DNA of 64,000 nucleotides from Myxococcus stipitatus DSM 14675. Its GTDB lineage: Bacteria > Myxococcota > Myxococcia > Myxococcales > Myxococcaceae. The DNA is taken from the NCBI RefSeq assembly GCF_000331735.1, contig NC_020126.1, positions 6,156,501 to 6,220,500 on the forward strand. The letters run 5' to 3'. Shown here piece by piece: positions 1 to 7,976 of this stretch; position 1 is the stretch's first letter, and the number at the start of each line of letters is the position of its first letter. Under the pieces are notes generated by a model that worked only from the letters and a program-made list of their open reading frames with translations, was not told the DNA's origin and did no database searches. Both the position numbers and the translations under genes were made by a program.

Positions 1-28
1 GCCGCCGCGGCGAGCTGAGCGCGGGACG

Positions 29-1279
29 TCAGCGGATGGCCCACTCCCCGGGCTGGTAGCGCACCAGCCCGTGGTTGATGATCATCCGCACCAGCCGCTT
101 GCCGTACCAGTGGGTCGTCCGCGCGCCCAGCACGGCGCCCGCCACGTTGCGCTCCATGTGCCGGTTGAAGGGCCCGAGCATCTCGTTGTTCCGCGCGAAG
201 TCCTCGCCCTGCATGATCATGGCGAACAGCCGCCCGTCGTAGAACGAGTCCACCAATTCCTGCCACGTGGCGATGTTCTCCCGGTAGGTCGCCTCCCAGC
301 GCGTGAGCGCGCTCGAGACGTCGTCCGCAGTGAGCGCCTGGGCCAGCCCCGAGGCGCCCTGGAGCGACAGCAGCACGCCCGAGGACAGCGTCGGGTCGAC
401 GAACCCGGCGGCATCTCCCACGAGAATCCAGTTCGGCCCTCGGAAGCGCTCATAGCGCCATTGGTAGTTGTTGTAGACGCGGACGCTCGTGAGCCGCCGT
501 CCTTCGCGGAGGGCGGCGGCCATGATGGGGTCGTCGCGCAGGGCGTTCTCGAGCCGCTCCTCGGGCGTGCTGCCATAGGCGGTGAGGTGCGCGGTGTCCT
601 GCACCACGCCCACGCTCATCCGGTCCGGCAGGGGGATGCGCCAGGCCCAGCCCGTCTTCATCGCGGTGATGACCGCGCAGCCCGAGAGCGAGACGCCCAG
701 GTCCACGTTCTCGTAGTGGGCGAAGTGACACGTGTCGTTGCGCTTGCCCGCGACCCCGGGCAGCTCCATCGCCCGGCCGAACATGCGCGCCCGTCCGGTG
801 GCGTCAATCACGAGGTCCGGCTGCCCCTTGAGTCCACAGGCCTCCAGCGTCTCGGCATCGAGCTCCACCCGCCCCCCCTCCACCCGCAGGCGCGCGGCAT
901 GCTGCACCACCCGCACGCCCACCTCCTGGGCCCGGGTCCGCAACAACTGGTCGAACTGGGGCCGGGGGACGTTGTACGCATAGGACGCGGACAGGCCCGT
1001 CAGCCGCTGGAGGTTGAGCAGCAGCACGCGGCCGGTCCGCATGACGAAGGCCACCCCCTGCTTGAGCGTGGAGCACGCCTTCACCTGCTCCTCGATGCCC
1101 AGGTCCTGGAGGATGGTCGTGGCGGGAGGGAGCAGCGACTCGCCCACGAGCAGGTCCAGCTTCAACGGCCGGTCCACGATGAGCACGTCCCGGCCCGCCC
1201 GCGCCAGGTAGATGGCCAGCGTGCTGCCAGCAACGCCGCCACCGACGATGACGACCTGACCGATTCGCACCTTGTTCAT
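29..1279 (-). CDS. Flavin-dependent halogenase-family FAD oxidoreductase
   Basis: A 416-residue FAD enzyme of the tryptophan-halogenase-like group, which uses FADH2, O2 and halide to halogenate an activated, usually aromatic, carbon. Visible are the N-terminal Rossmann motif GGGVAGS (about residues 13-19), GESLLPPA (about 46-53), a lysine at about 73 where halogenases place their catalytic Lys, WAWRIP (211-216; family motif WxWxIP) and GDAAGFVDP for FAD. The start is MNKVR because its ATG overlaps the upstream P450 stop as ATGA. The open frame runs further upstream, but that part lies inside the P450 gene. It is the last recognisable gene of the minus-strand operon. A non-halogenating hydroxylase of the same fold is possible, since the substrate is unknown and no flavin reductase gene is seen. 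Confidence 0.85.
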   Translation of the reverse strand: MNKVRIGQVVIVGGGVAGSTLAIYLARAGRDVLIVDRPLKLDLLVGESLLPPATTILQDLGIEEQVKACSTLKQGVAFVMRTGRVLLLNLQRLTGLSASYAYNVPRPQFDQLLRTRAQEVGVRVVQHAARLRVEGGRVELDAETLEACGLKGQPDLVIDATGRARMFGRAMELPGVAGKRNDTCHFAHYENVDLGVSLSGCAVITAMKTGWAWRIPLPDRMSVGVVQDTAHLTAYGSTPEERLENALRDDPIMAAALREGRRLTSVRVYNNYQWRYERFRGPNWILVGDAAGFVDPTLSSGVLLSLQGASGLAQALTADDVSSALTRWEATYRENIATWQELVDSFYDGRLFAMIMQGEDFARNNEMLGPFNRHMERNVAGAVLGARTTHWYGKRLVRMIINHGLVRYQPGEWAIR

Positions 1280-2631
1280 GCCGTCTCCCTGTGACGAGTC
1301 TCCTGGGCGCTCCGCCGCCGGAACGAGACCCGCAGATGGTCCTTCGGAAAGAGCGAGGGCAGATACACGGGGTCCAGGCTCTGCTTGGGCTGCAGGCTCC
1401 ACTCGTAGTCCCGCAGGAGGAGCGCGAGGACGACCTTCGCCTGGAGCCTCGCGAAGCCCATGCCCAGACAGCTGCGCGGACCGGCGCCGAAGCCCACCAG
1501 CCCCAGCTCGTGCCGCGCGCACCGGGCGGCCTCCGGGGTGAAACGTCCAGGCGTGAAGCGCTCCGGCTCCGGGAACGTGGCGGGGTCTCCGTGCGTCCCG
1601 TTGATGGAGTAGAAGACCCGGCAGCCCTCGGGCACGTGGAAGCCGTTGAACTCGAAGGACTTCACCACCTGCCGGAAGCTGCCCGAGAACGGCGGATGGA
1701 GCCGCTCGGTCTCCAGCAGCACCTGCTCCAGGAACGGCAGCCGCTCCACGCGCTCCATCGTGAGCGGTCCCTCCCCCAGCGACTGCGCCTCCTCTCGAGC
1801 GCTGTCGAGCAGGTCGGGGTGCCGGGACAGCTCCAGGCACGCCCAGGTCGTCAGCGAGCTGGTGCTCTCATGTCCGGCGAAGAGCAGGAAGAAGGCCTGC
1901 TCGGCGAGCGCGTCCGCCGACGGCCCTTCGCCCTGCTCCTTGCGTGACTCCAGCAGCCTCGCCAGCGCGTCGGAGCCGGTGCTCTTCTCGCGCTCCTGGA
2001 TGATGCGGGTGACCTCCTTCAGCATCTCGGAGCGGGCCGCGAAGGCCCGCCCGAAGGGGGTGAAGGGCACCCGCAGGGGCACCACCGGGTGGAGCCCCTG
2101 CATGCCCGCGGTGTACGTCGCGAACAGCTTCCCCAGGCGCCCGGTGTCGGCGCCCTCCGGGGTGCCGAAGAGCAGCTGGCTGGCGGTGTCGAACGTGAGG
2201 CCCTTGAGGCCGTCGTAGAGCGACAGGCGGCCCTGCTGGACCCAGCGCTCCAGGTGGCGCCGCGCCGTCGCCTCCATCACCGGCGTGTAGCTGGCCAGCG
2301 CGGAGCCAGCGAGCGCCGGTGCCAGGAGGCGACGGGTCCGCGTCTGGATGTCGCCGTCCTTCATCATCAGGGCCCCGCTCATCAACATCCCCAGCCCGCG
2401 GGGCCAGCCGGGCCCGGAGACGAAGTGATGGCGATGCGATGAGAGGACGAACCGGAGCGCCTGCGGCCCGACCATCACGGCCGTGGACGCTCCGAGGATG
2501 TGGCCCATGAAGACCGGACCGAACCGGGCCTGTCGCTTCAACACGAACCGCTGGGGGTTCCGTCCGAACTCCACGGAGTCCCCCACCCACGGCACACCCG
2601 AGGCATGAGGAGGAAGCGGAGGCTGGTGCAT
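1276..2631 (-). CDS. Cytochrome P450 (CYP120/CYP26-like)
   Basis: A 451-residue P450 that begins directly with a proline-rich stretch and has no membrane anchor. The heme-ligand loop FGAGPRSCLG (near residue 395), the K-helix ExxR (ETER) and the I-helix AGHEST are intact; the I-helix has Ser in place of the usual Thr. The overall look (PxxxGVPWVGDSVEF start, HPPFSGSFRQV) recalls CYP120/CYP26-type enzymes acting on hydrophobic prenyl or retinoid substrates, which is an inference. The start at MHQPP avoids overlap with the upstream gene and has AGGCAG upstream. It is stop/start coupled (ATGA) to the halogenase. No redox partner gene lies nearby, unless the HiPIP-like protein two genes upstream serves. 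Confidence 0.9.
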   Translation of the reverse strand: MHQPPLPPHASGVPWVGDSVEFGRNPQRFVLKRQARFGPVFMGHILGASTAVMVGPQALRFVLSSHRHHFVSGPGWPRGLGMLMSGALMMKDGDIQTRTRRLLAPALAGSALASYTPVMEATARRHLERWVQQGRLSLYDGLKGLTFDTASQLLFGTPEGADTGRLGKLFATYTAGMQGLHPVVPLRVPFTPFGRAFAARSEMLKEVTRIIQEREKSTGSDALARLLESRKEQGEGPSADALAEQAFFLLFAGHESTSSLTTWACLELSRHPDLLDSAREEAQSLGEGPLTMERVERLPFLEQVLLETERLHPPFSGSFRQVVKSFEFNGFHVPEGCRVFYSINGTHGDPATFPEPERFTPGRFTPEAARCARHELGLVGFGAGPRSCLGMGFARLQAKVVLALLLRDYEWSLQPKQSLDPVYLPSLFPKDHLRVSFRRRSAQETRHRETA

Positions 2632-2642
2632 GGTCTGCCTTT

Positions 2643-3557
2643 TCAGGGCGTGGAGAAGACGTACTCGAAGAACACCTGGTCCCCGGTGACGAACTTCCCG
2701 GGCTGGGCCTCCCAGTAGGAGGTCTGCGGCTGCCACTCCCGCGCGGGCTCCGGACGAATCTCCGCCATGAAGGGCTCTCCGCCCGGGTTGACGAGCTGGA
2801 AGGGCTGCTTGGGTGGCACGGACTCGAACTTGCCGCGCTCCAGGGGAAGGCGCTTGGAGCCCATGACGAGCTCGCCGCTGCCCACCAGCGCGCTGATGAT
2901 GTTCTCCCCGTCCGAGTAGTAGCAGGGAATGGTGCTCTGCTTCGGGTCCACCATCACGACGGAGAAGGTGCCGGCCACGGACGAGCGGATGTTGTAGTAG
3001 GGCCGGTCCGAGGCGTCATCGATGGTCGGCTTGATGGAGAACCACAGCTGGTCTCCCACCAGCATCTGCTGCGCGTATTCGTAGACGAAGGTGTCCGGGT
3101 TCCAGGCCGAGTGGATGGCCTTGAAGTCCCAGGGCTGGCTCCCCGAGTTCAAGAAGCCGAACGGCTTGCCCGCGTGGATGAGGAGCTTGTTCCCGGTGGA
3201 GACCTTCGCCGTGGTGCCGGCGACGTTGATCTCCGCCGCGCCCTTCGTGACGGTGGTTTCGAACTGACCGCGCTTCATCAACTGGGTGAACTGCAATGCT
3301 CCCGGGAGGACGGAGCCTTCGACGTGGTTGGCGCCCGTCGGGTCCACCGCCTCGATGCGCATCAGGATCCTGCTGCGCGCGAAGGCCCCCTTGAGCCGGA
3401 CCCGGGAGGACTTGCCGGACTTCGTGACGTGCTTGCCCAGACCATCCAGGTACTCGGGCTTCCCGGAGACATCCTTCAGGAAGTCGAGCACGGAGATGGA
3501 GCCGCTCTCCACATCATCCAACAACTTGTTCAGCTTGGAACTGGCGGGATTTGCCAT
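2643..3557 (-). CDS. Bicupin-like protein of unknown function
   Basis: A 304-residue soluble protein I do not recognise by family. After about 60 residues of helical N-terminus it seems to hold two beta-rich modules. Each has a glycine-turn element of cupin flavour (GNKLLIHAGKPFGFLNSG near 120 and LPLERGKFESVPPKQPFQLV near 250), but neither has a clear metal-binding HxH set. No signal peptide or membrane segment is seen. It sits between the HiPIP-like gene and the P450 in the same operon, so a role as isomerase/cyclase, lipophilic-substrate binder or scaffold in the pathway is possible. The cupin reading is an inference from sequence texture only. Confidence 0.6.
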   Translation of the reverse strand: MANPASSKLNKLLDDVESGSISVLDFLKDVSGKPEYLDGLGKHVTKSGKSSRVRLKGAFARSRILMRIEAVDPTGANHVEGSVLPGALQFTQLMKRGQFETTVTKGAAEINVAGTTAKVSTGNKLLIHAGKPFGFLNSGSQPWDFKAIHSAWNPDTFVYEYAQQMLVGDQLWFSIKPTIDDASDRPYYNIRSSVAGTFSVVMVDPKQSTIPCYYSDGENIISALVGSGELVMGSKRLPLERGKFESVPPKQPFQLVNPGGEPFMAEIRPEPAREWQPQTSYWEAQPGKFVTGDQVFFEYVFSTP

Positions 3558-3623
3558 GGTGATTCCCCCGCGAGCGCGGTGAAGCGCCCGCTCCTGTGTT
3601 TGTGTGGCGCCGAGGCCTCGACG

Positions 3624-3827
3624 TCAATTGCTGGCATTGTCGGGCATGAGCCCGGCGGGCGCCGAGAAGGCGTCACATACCCCCGTGGAGCTGACCTGAT
3701 GACCGAAACAATTCCCGTCATCGCGTTCGTGGGGTTGATCGAAGAAGAAACAATCCGAGCACTTCCGCGCTGGATCCTCCGACACGGGGCGGTAGTTCAC
3801 CCGAACAGGGGCCTTGATCTTTTCCAT
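3624..3827 (-). CDS. Small four-cysteine HiPIP-like protein (67 aa)
   Basis: Four cysteines at 23, 26, 40 and 51 give C-x2-C-x13-C-x10-C. The segment from the third Cys (CFGHQVSSTGVC) resembles the high-potential iron-sulfur protein signature, in which a Cys is followed by a loop ending in GWC, but it is shortened and has GVC. There is no signal peptide, whereas classical HiPIPs are periplasmic. It has a perfect AGGAGG site 6 bases before its ATG, which suggests high expression. It follows the HemN-like radical SAM gene and precedes the bicupin-like gene. Plausible roles are a cytosolic 4Fe-4S or zinc electron-transfer partner for the P450s or radical SAM enzymes. A substrate peptide for the radical SAM enzymes is the main alternative. 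Confidence 0.8.
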   Translation of the reverse strand: MEKIKAPVRVNYRPVSEDPARKCSDCFFFDQPHERDDGNCFGHQVSSTGVCDAFSAPAGLMPDNASN

Positions 3828-3850
3828 GCCATACCTCCTTGCTGCGACTG

Positions 3851-5224
3851 CTACTTATTGATGCCGATCAGGCTTTGACCGGCACCCTTCTGCAGGTCCA
3901 CCCCCGCGGGGTGTGGCTTCATCCGGTTCCTCTCCGTGCAGAAAGACTTTCCAACGTTGGCCAGGTACAGCCGGCCCTTGCGAGTCAGGGACACGTGGTC
4001 CGGCCGGTCCTCCACCAGCCCCCAACCCTGGAGCTTGTCCACCGTCTCGCCGAACACCGATTGGATGGACTGGCCGAAGCGCTGCTCGAAGGGGGCCTTG
4101 GGGATGTCCAGCCCGTTGGTGCCCAGCACCATGTAGCGGGCCATCTGCTCCTCCTCGGTGAGGTGCACCCCGAAGTCGATGGGCAGCTTCCCTTCACGCA
4201 AGAGGTCGAAGTAGCGCTCCAGCGGGTTGACGTTGCCGTAGACGAACTCGTCGCGCCCGTTGCGCACGAAGGAGAAGGCGCCGGGGCCGATGCCCACGTA
4301 CTCCTTCTGGGGCGCGTGCCAGTTGATGACGTGGTGCTCGCACCGCCTCCCGGGCGGGGCGAAGTCGTAGAGCGTGTACAGCTCGAAGTTCGACTGGGCG
4401 AGCCGGTCGATGACGAGCCGGAACATCTCCAGGTCCGTCTGCTCGTCCGGCAGCGGGAGCAGCTTGCCCCGGTGTTGCACGCGGGCCAGCGGCGAGCCGG
4501 GCTCCACGAAGAGGCTGTACGCGCTGATGTGGCTGACGCCCGAGCGCAGCGCCGTGTCCAGGTCCTTCTCCACCTCCTCCAGCGTCTGCCCTGGCAGGCG
4601 GTACATCAGGTCGATGGCGACGTTGTCGAAGCCCGCGTCCGCGACCATGTCGATGGTCTTCCGCGCGGTCGCCGCGTTGTGGCCGCGCCCCAGCATCTTC
4701 AGGTAGTGGTCGTCGAAGGACTGGACGCCGAAGCTGATGCGGTTGACGCCCACGTCGCGCAGGATCTTCAGCTTCTCGGGGGTCAGCGTCTCCGGGCTGC
4801 CCTCCACCGTCAGCTCCGTGTCGTCGCTGAAGCGCAGCAGCTTGCGGCACGTCTCGATGATGTCGGCCAGCCGCTCTCCGGACAGGGCCGTCGGGGTGCC
4901 CCCGCCGAAGAAGGCCGCGCTGATGTGCGCGTTGGACCAGTAGGAGCGAGAGGCCAGGAGCTCGATCTCACGCTTCACCGCGATGACGAACTCCGACATC
5001 ATCTTCTCGACGGACGCGAACTTGTTGAACGGGCAGAACGGACAGATGACGGCGCAGAACGGGATGTGGATGTAGAGCGACGTCTCGTGCTTGGGCTCCG
5101 GCCCCGCCTGGGGCCAGACGGTGTTGACGTCCAGCGGGCCGTAGGTGAGCGGGTACCAGACCACCGCTTGAGGGTCGTGGTCGGGGTACTCGCGCCAGAA
5201 CTCGTAGCCAGGGCTGTCACTCAT
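3851..5224 (-). CDS. HemN-like radical SAM enzyme (copy 1)
   Basis: 457 residues, homologous to coproporphyrinogen dehydrogenase/HemW. The cluster motif CAVICPFC supplies C57, C61 and C64 for the 4Fe-4S/SAM site, followed by FFGGGTPTAL (GGE-like SAM motif), VNRISFGVQSFD and DLMYRLPGQT, all hallmarks of this superfamily. The C-terminus is a HemW-like winged domain ending in a tail (GVDLQKGAGQSLIGIN) echoed in copy 2. Class C radical SAM methyltransferases and cyclopropanases of natural-product pathways have this architecture, and the operon contains a methyltransferase, so C-methylation or cyclopropanation is more likely than heme synthesis. Its ATG overlaps the stop of the upstream SCP2-like gene. 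Confidence 0.85.
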   Translation of the reverse strand: MSDSPGYEFWREYPDHDPQAVVWYPLTYGPLDVNTVWPQAGPEPKHETSLYIHIPFCAVICPFCPFNKFASVEKMMSEFVIAVKREIELLASRSYWSNAHISAAFFGGGTPTALSGERLADIIETCRKLLRFSDDTELTVEGSPETLTPEKLKILRDVGVNRISFGVQSFDDHYLKMLGRGHNAATARKTIDMVADAGFDNVAIDLMYRLPGQTLEEVEKDLDTALRSGVSHISAYSLFVEPGSPLARVQHRGKLLPLPDEQTDLEMFRLVIDRLAQSNFELYTLYDFAPPGRRCEHHVINWHAPQKEYVGIGPGAFSFVRNGRDEFVYGNVNPLERYFDLLREGKLPIDFGVHLTEEEQMARYMVLGTNGLDIPKAPFEQRFGQSIQSVFGETVDKLQGWGLVEDRPDHVSLTRKGRLYLANVGKSFCTERNRMKPHPAGVDLQKGAGQSLIGINK

Positions 5225-5649
5225 GAGCGTCGCTCCTGTTCCGGGGGGAGCTCGGTCCCCACCACTCGCGAGAACGTCACCATCACGTACGGCAGCAGGT
5301 TGGCGCAGCGCATGAGCGCCTCGGTGTCGCCCCGGATTTCGTAGGCTTCGTCCGCCGCGGCCTCCATCAGGCTGAGCGTGCGCAAGAGCGTCCCGGTGAA
5401 CACGGCGAAGGTCGTCTCCGCCTGCACATGGAACTCCTCGGCGATGCCCAGGTGCGGCACCACCTTGTCTCCCAGGTACTCCTCCCAGTAGCTCAGCTCC
5501 GGCCGGTCCTTGAGCAGGAGCTGGAAGCGAATCCTCCCGATGGACGCGAGGATGGGCCGGCAGAGCGGCTCCTGGGAGACCTGTCCGAAGACCGTCGACA
5601 GGATGCGGGCCCAGTGCTCCGGGGTGATGGTGGCGAGCGTGTTGCTCAT
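5221..5649 (-). CDS. SCP2-like lipid-binding small protein
   Basis: 142 residues, no signal peptide. The central part (GRIRFQLL near residue 38, a YW strand, HLGIAEE, then FTGTLLRTLSLMEAA and IRGDTEALMRCANLL) follows the order of an SCP2 sterol-carrier fold: beta strands, a glycine-rich turn and a C-terminal 'GD..AL' helix. SCP2 domains bind hydrophobic ligands or act as accessory domains. It is coupled at both ends by ATGA overlaps to the two HemN-like genes, so it is probably made in equal amounts with them and may present a lipophilic substrate. The assignment is by sequence texture and needs a profile search. Confidence 0.55.
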   Translation of the reverse strand: MSNTLATITPEHWARILSTVFGQVSQEPLCRPILASIGRIRFQLLLKDRPELSYWEEYLGDKVVPHLGIAEEFHVQAETTFAVFTGTLLRTLSLMEAAADEAYEIRGDTEALMRCANLLPYVMVTFSRVVGTELPPEQERRS

Positions 5650-7043
5650 GTCCCGGTCTCCGTCCGCTGCTGGCCGCCCACGGACACGAGGCTCAGGCCC
5701 TTGCCCGCGAGCAGCTCCACGCCGATGGCCTGCGGCTTGCCCCGGTTGGCGGGCGTGTAGAAGGCCTTGAGCACGTTGGACGCGAAGTGCCGGCCGCGCT
5801 CCGTCATGAAGACCTGCTCACCGTCCTCGTCGAGCAGGCCCCACTCCTTGAGCTGCTCGATGGGCGGACCGAACACGTCCGTCATCTCCTGGCCGAAGCG
5901 GCGGCGGAAGCCCGCCTTGCTCACCGACAGACAGCGCAAGCCCATGACCATGTAGCGCGAGCGCCGCTCGTCCGGGGTCAGCCGGTTGGCGAGCCGCACC
6001 GGCAGCCGGCCCTCCTTCAGCACGTCCAGGTACTCCTGCAGCGAGTGGATGGTGCAGTAGATGAAGGACTCGTCTCCCTCCGTGTAGCTGAACGCGCCGG
6101 GGCCCATGCCCGCGTAGCTGCGCTGCGGCGCCTGCCAGTTCATCAGGTGGTGCTCCGAGCGCCGCCCCATCCGCCGCGCGAAGTCGTTGATGGTGTAGTG
6201 GACGAAGCCCGCGGCCCCCAGCACCTGCTGCGTGGCCTGGTACATCGCCACCTCCTCGGACTCGGGGGGATAGGCGGCGACGTGGCCCATCAGCGTCTCG
6301 TTGTAGAGGCGCGTGCCCGGGTCCAGGAACAAGCAGTAGGTGCTGATGTGGTCCACCCCCAGCTCCAGCGCCTTGCGCAGGTCCGCCTCCCACAGCGGCA
6401 CCGTCTGTCCCGGCACGCGGTAGATGAGGTCGATGGCGATGTTGTCGAAGCCCGCCTGCCGCGCCAGCTCGATGGCCTTCACCGCGCCGTCCACGCCGTG
6501 CGTGCGCCCGAGAATCTTGAGGAACTCCGGCCGGAAGGACTGCACGCCGAAGCTGATGCGGTTGATGCCGCTGGCGCGAAGCTGCCGGAGCTTCTCCAGG
6601 TCGACGGTGTCGGGGTTGGCCTCCATGGTGACTTCGGAGCCGCGCTCGGGGGGCAGGCGCTCCAGCGTGTGCTCGATGAGGCGCAGCAGGTCCGGCGTCT
6701 CCATGGCCGTGGGCGTGCCGCCGCCGAAGTACCCGCCGCTCGTCTTCGTGCCCCGCTTGTGGCGCTGCGCGGCGACCAGGTCTATCTCCCGGAAGACGCC
6801 GTCCATGAACGCCTTGGCCCGGTCATCGCGCATCCGGTACTTGTTGAACGGACAGTAGGGACAGACGTCCTTGCAGAAGGGGATGTGGAGGTAGAAGGCC
6901 GCGGCCTCGGGACCTCTCCCCAGGGCCTCCAGGATGGTCTCCCCATCCACGGCCTGCATCGTGGGCGGATACCAGCGGACGTATTCGACGTCGCGCTTGG
7001 GGTAGTCACTCCAGTAGCGGTACAGCGGGAAGCTACTTTCCAT
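5646..7043 (-). CDS. HemN-like radical SAM enzyme (copy 2)
   Basis: 465 residues from the chosen start MESSF. It parallels copy 1 throughout: CKDVCPYC (C57, C61, C64, the same positions), YFGGGTPTAM, INRISFGVQSF, DLIYRVPGQT and a similar tail (GVELLAGKGLSLVSVG). The start at 7043 is preferred over the in-frame ATG at 7058 because GGGAG lies 8 bases upstream of it; it overlaps the preceding methyltransferase gene by 11 bases. As a paralogue of copy 1 in one operon it likely acts on the same scaffold at another site or step. Family knowledge: HemN-like enzymes bind two SAM molecules and can methylate or cyclopropanate sp2 carbons. That activity here is inferred. Confidence 0.85.
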   Translation of the reverse strand: MESSFPLYRYWSDYPKRDVEYVRWYPPTMQAVDGETILEALGRGPEAAAFYLHIPFCKDVCPYCPFNKYRMRDDRAKAFMDGVFREIDLVAAQRHKRGTKTSGGYFGGGTPTAMETPDLLRLIEHTLERLPPERGSEVTMEANPDTVDLEKLRQLRASGINRISFGVQSFRPEFLKILGRTHGVDGAVKAIELARQAGFDNIAIDLIYRVPGQTVPLWEADLRKALELGVDHISTYCLFLDPGTRLYNETLMGHVAAYPPESEEVAMYQATQQVLGAAGFVHYTINDFARRMGRRSEHHLMNWQAPQRSYAGMGPGAFSYTEGDESFIYCTIHSLQEYLDVLKEGRLPVRLANRLTPDERRSRYMVMGLRCLSVSKAGFRRRFGQEMTDVFGPPIEQLKEWGLLDEDGEQVFMTERGRHFASNVLKAFYTPANRGKPQAIGVELLAGKGLSLVSVGGQQRTETGT

Positions 7044-7971
7044 GGGGCGCGCTCCCATGCCGGGCTGCGATGAACAGGTCCAGGTCCTTCACGTCCAACA
7101 CCGTCGAGGACTGGGTCGTCCCAGGCTCGAGTCCCGCTCCTCTCAACAGCTCCACCACCTCGTCGAACGTGTAGTCGCGCAGGTGGTGCTCCACGTGCAC
7201 GGAGCGGTACATCGGCGCGTTCGGGTCCGAGTTGGCCTCCTTGTTGATGACGTTGAAGACGAAGATGCCGTCCTCGGCGAGGTGCCGGCGGGCGACGCCC
7301 AGCGTGGCCCGCGCGTCCTCGTCGGAGGTCATGGTGCTCATCGCGTAGAGGCACACCACCAGGTCGAACGTGCCGCCCAGGTCCAGCGTCTTCAGGTCCG
7401 TGTTCGTGAAGGTGATGTCCAGTCCCTGCGCCCGCGACTGCTCCGCGGCCTTGTCCAGCTTCCAGCCCTGCTGGTCCACGCCGTGGCAGACATGGCCGTC
7501 GCGAGCGAACTCCTGCAGGTGCTTGCCGGTGCCACACGCGAGGTCCAGCACGCGCAGCGGCCCCGTCCGCTTCTTCATCGCGTAGATGCGCGAGACTTCT
7601 TCCCGATGGCCCGCGAGCCGCGCGTGCACGCGGTCCCATTCGGAGTCATAGGAGTCCTCCAGCTTCTTCGGAGCAGCGGGAGGCGGCGCGGCGACCTGCT
7701 TGTCCGGGGGGAGGAAGGCATTGCCGTCCAGGCCATGGGCGGCCAGGTTCTTCATCACCCTGGGACGGAAGGCCGGAGGCGCCACGCGCAGACAGGCCCG
7801 CGCGACGTCCTCCCGCTCGATCTGGTTGACGCCGCGCTCTCGTGCGGTGCGCTCCGCCTCCCGCTCGATGGCGGCCGAGGCCGAGTCCTTGAATGCCTCC
7901 GGAGGCCCCTTCCCCATCAGGTCCTGGAACAGCGCCCGTGCCTGGGATTCCCACTGGATTTCCATGGCCAT
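7033..7971 (-). CDS. PCP_red-like domain/SAM methyltransferase fusion
   Basis: 312 residues. Residues about 5-60 carry a pattern like the C-terminal domain of light-independent protochlorophyllide reductase (PCP_red): W7, an Ala-rich helix, a Pro, then AIEREAERTARERG, I51 and V56. A proline/alanine linker (about 93-102) leads to a class I Rossmann methyltransferase with motif I VLDLACGTGKH (141-151), GVDQQG and a D-L-V-V-C-L motif IV region. The ATG at 7971 has GAGG 6 bases upstream. It starts 5 bases after the amidohydrolase stop and overlaps HemN-like copy 2. In the CC-1065-type cyclopropanation system a HemN-like enzyme works with a class I methyltransferase, so this pairing is suggestive. 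Confidence 0.8.
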   Translation of the reverse strand: MAMEIQWESQARALFQDLMGKGPPEAFKDSASAAIEREAERTARERGVNQIEREDVARACLRVAPPAFRPRVMKNLAAHGLDGNAFLPPDKQVAAPPPAAPKKLEDSYDSEWDRVHARLAGHREEVSRIYAMKKRTGPLRVLDLACGTGKHLQEFARDGHVCHGVDQQGWKLDKAAEQSRAQGLDITFTNTDLKTLDLGGTFDLVVCLYAMSTMTSDEDARATLGVARRHLAEDGIFVFNVINKEANSDPNAPMYRSVHVEHHLRDYTFDEVVELLRGAGLEPGTTQSSTVLDVKDLDLFIAARHGSAPHGK

Positions 7972-7976
7972 GTGCC

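Noticed and set aside
1..28. Possible end of another gene at the left edge (GCC GCC GCG GCG AGC TGA on the plus strand)
   Set aside because: Eighteen bases are too few to support a gene in either direction.
48..1280. Upstream extension of the halogenase frame into the P450 gene (to 1840)
   Set aside because: The extension lies in the P450 coding part and lacks family similarity; ATGA coupling at 1276-1279 gives a better start.
3624..3827. The 67-aa protein as a classic RiPP precursor
   Set aside because: No leader/core boundary, no repeats, no peptidase or exporter gene, and the Cys pattern fits a metal-binding protein better; kept only as an alternative.
3839..5344. A 501-codon open frame on the plus strand across the HemN-like gene
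   Set aside because: It is the mirror of a clear radical SAM gene, rich in Arg/Val/His/Gln low-complexity residues, and has no family motif. Such long shadows are common in very GC-rich DNA.
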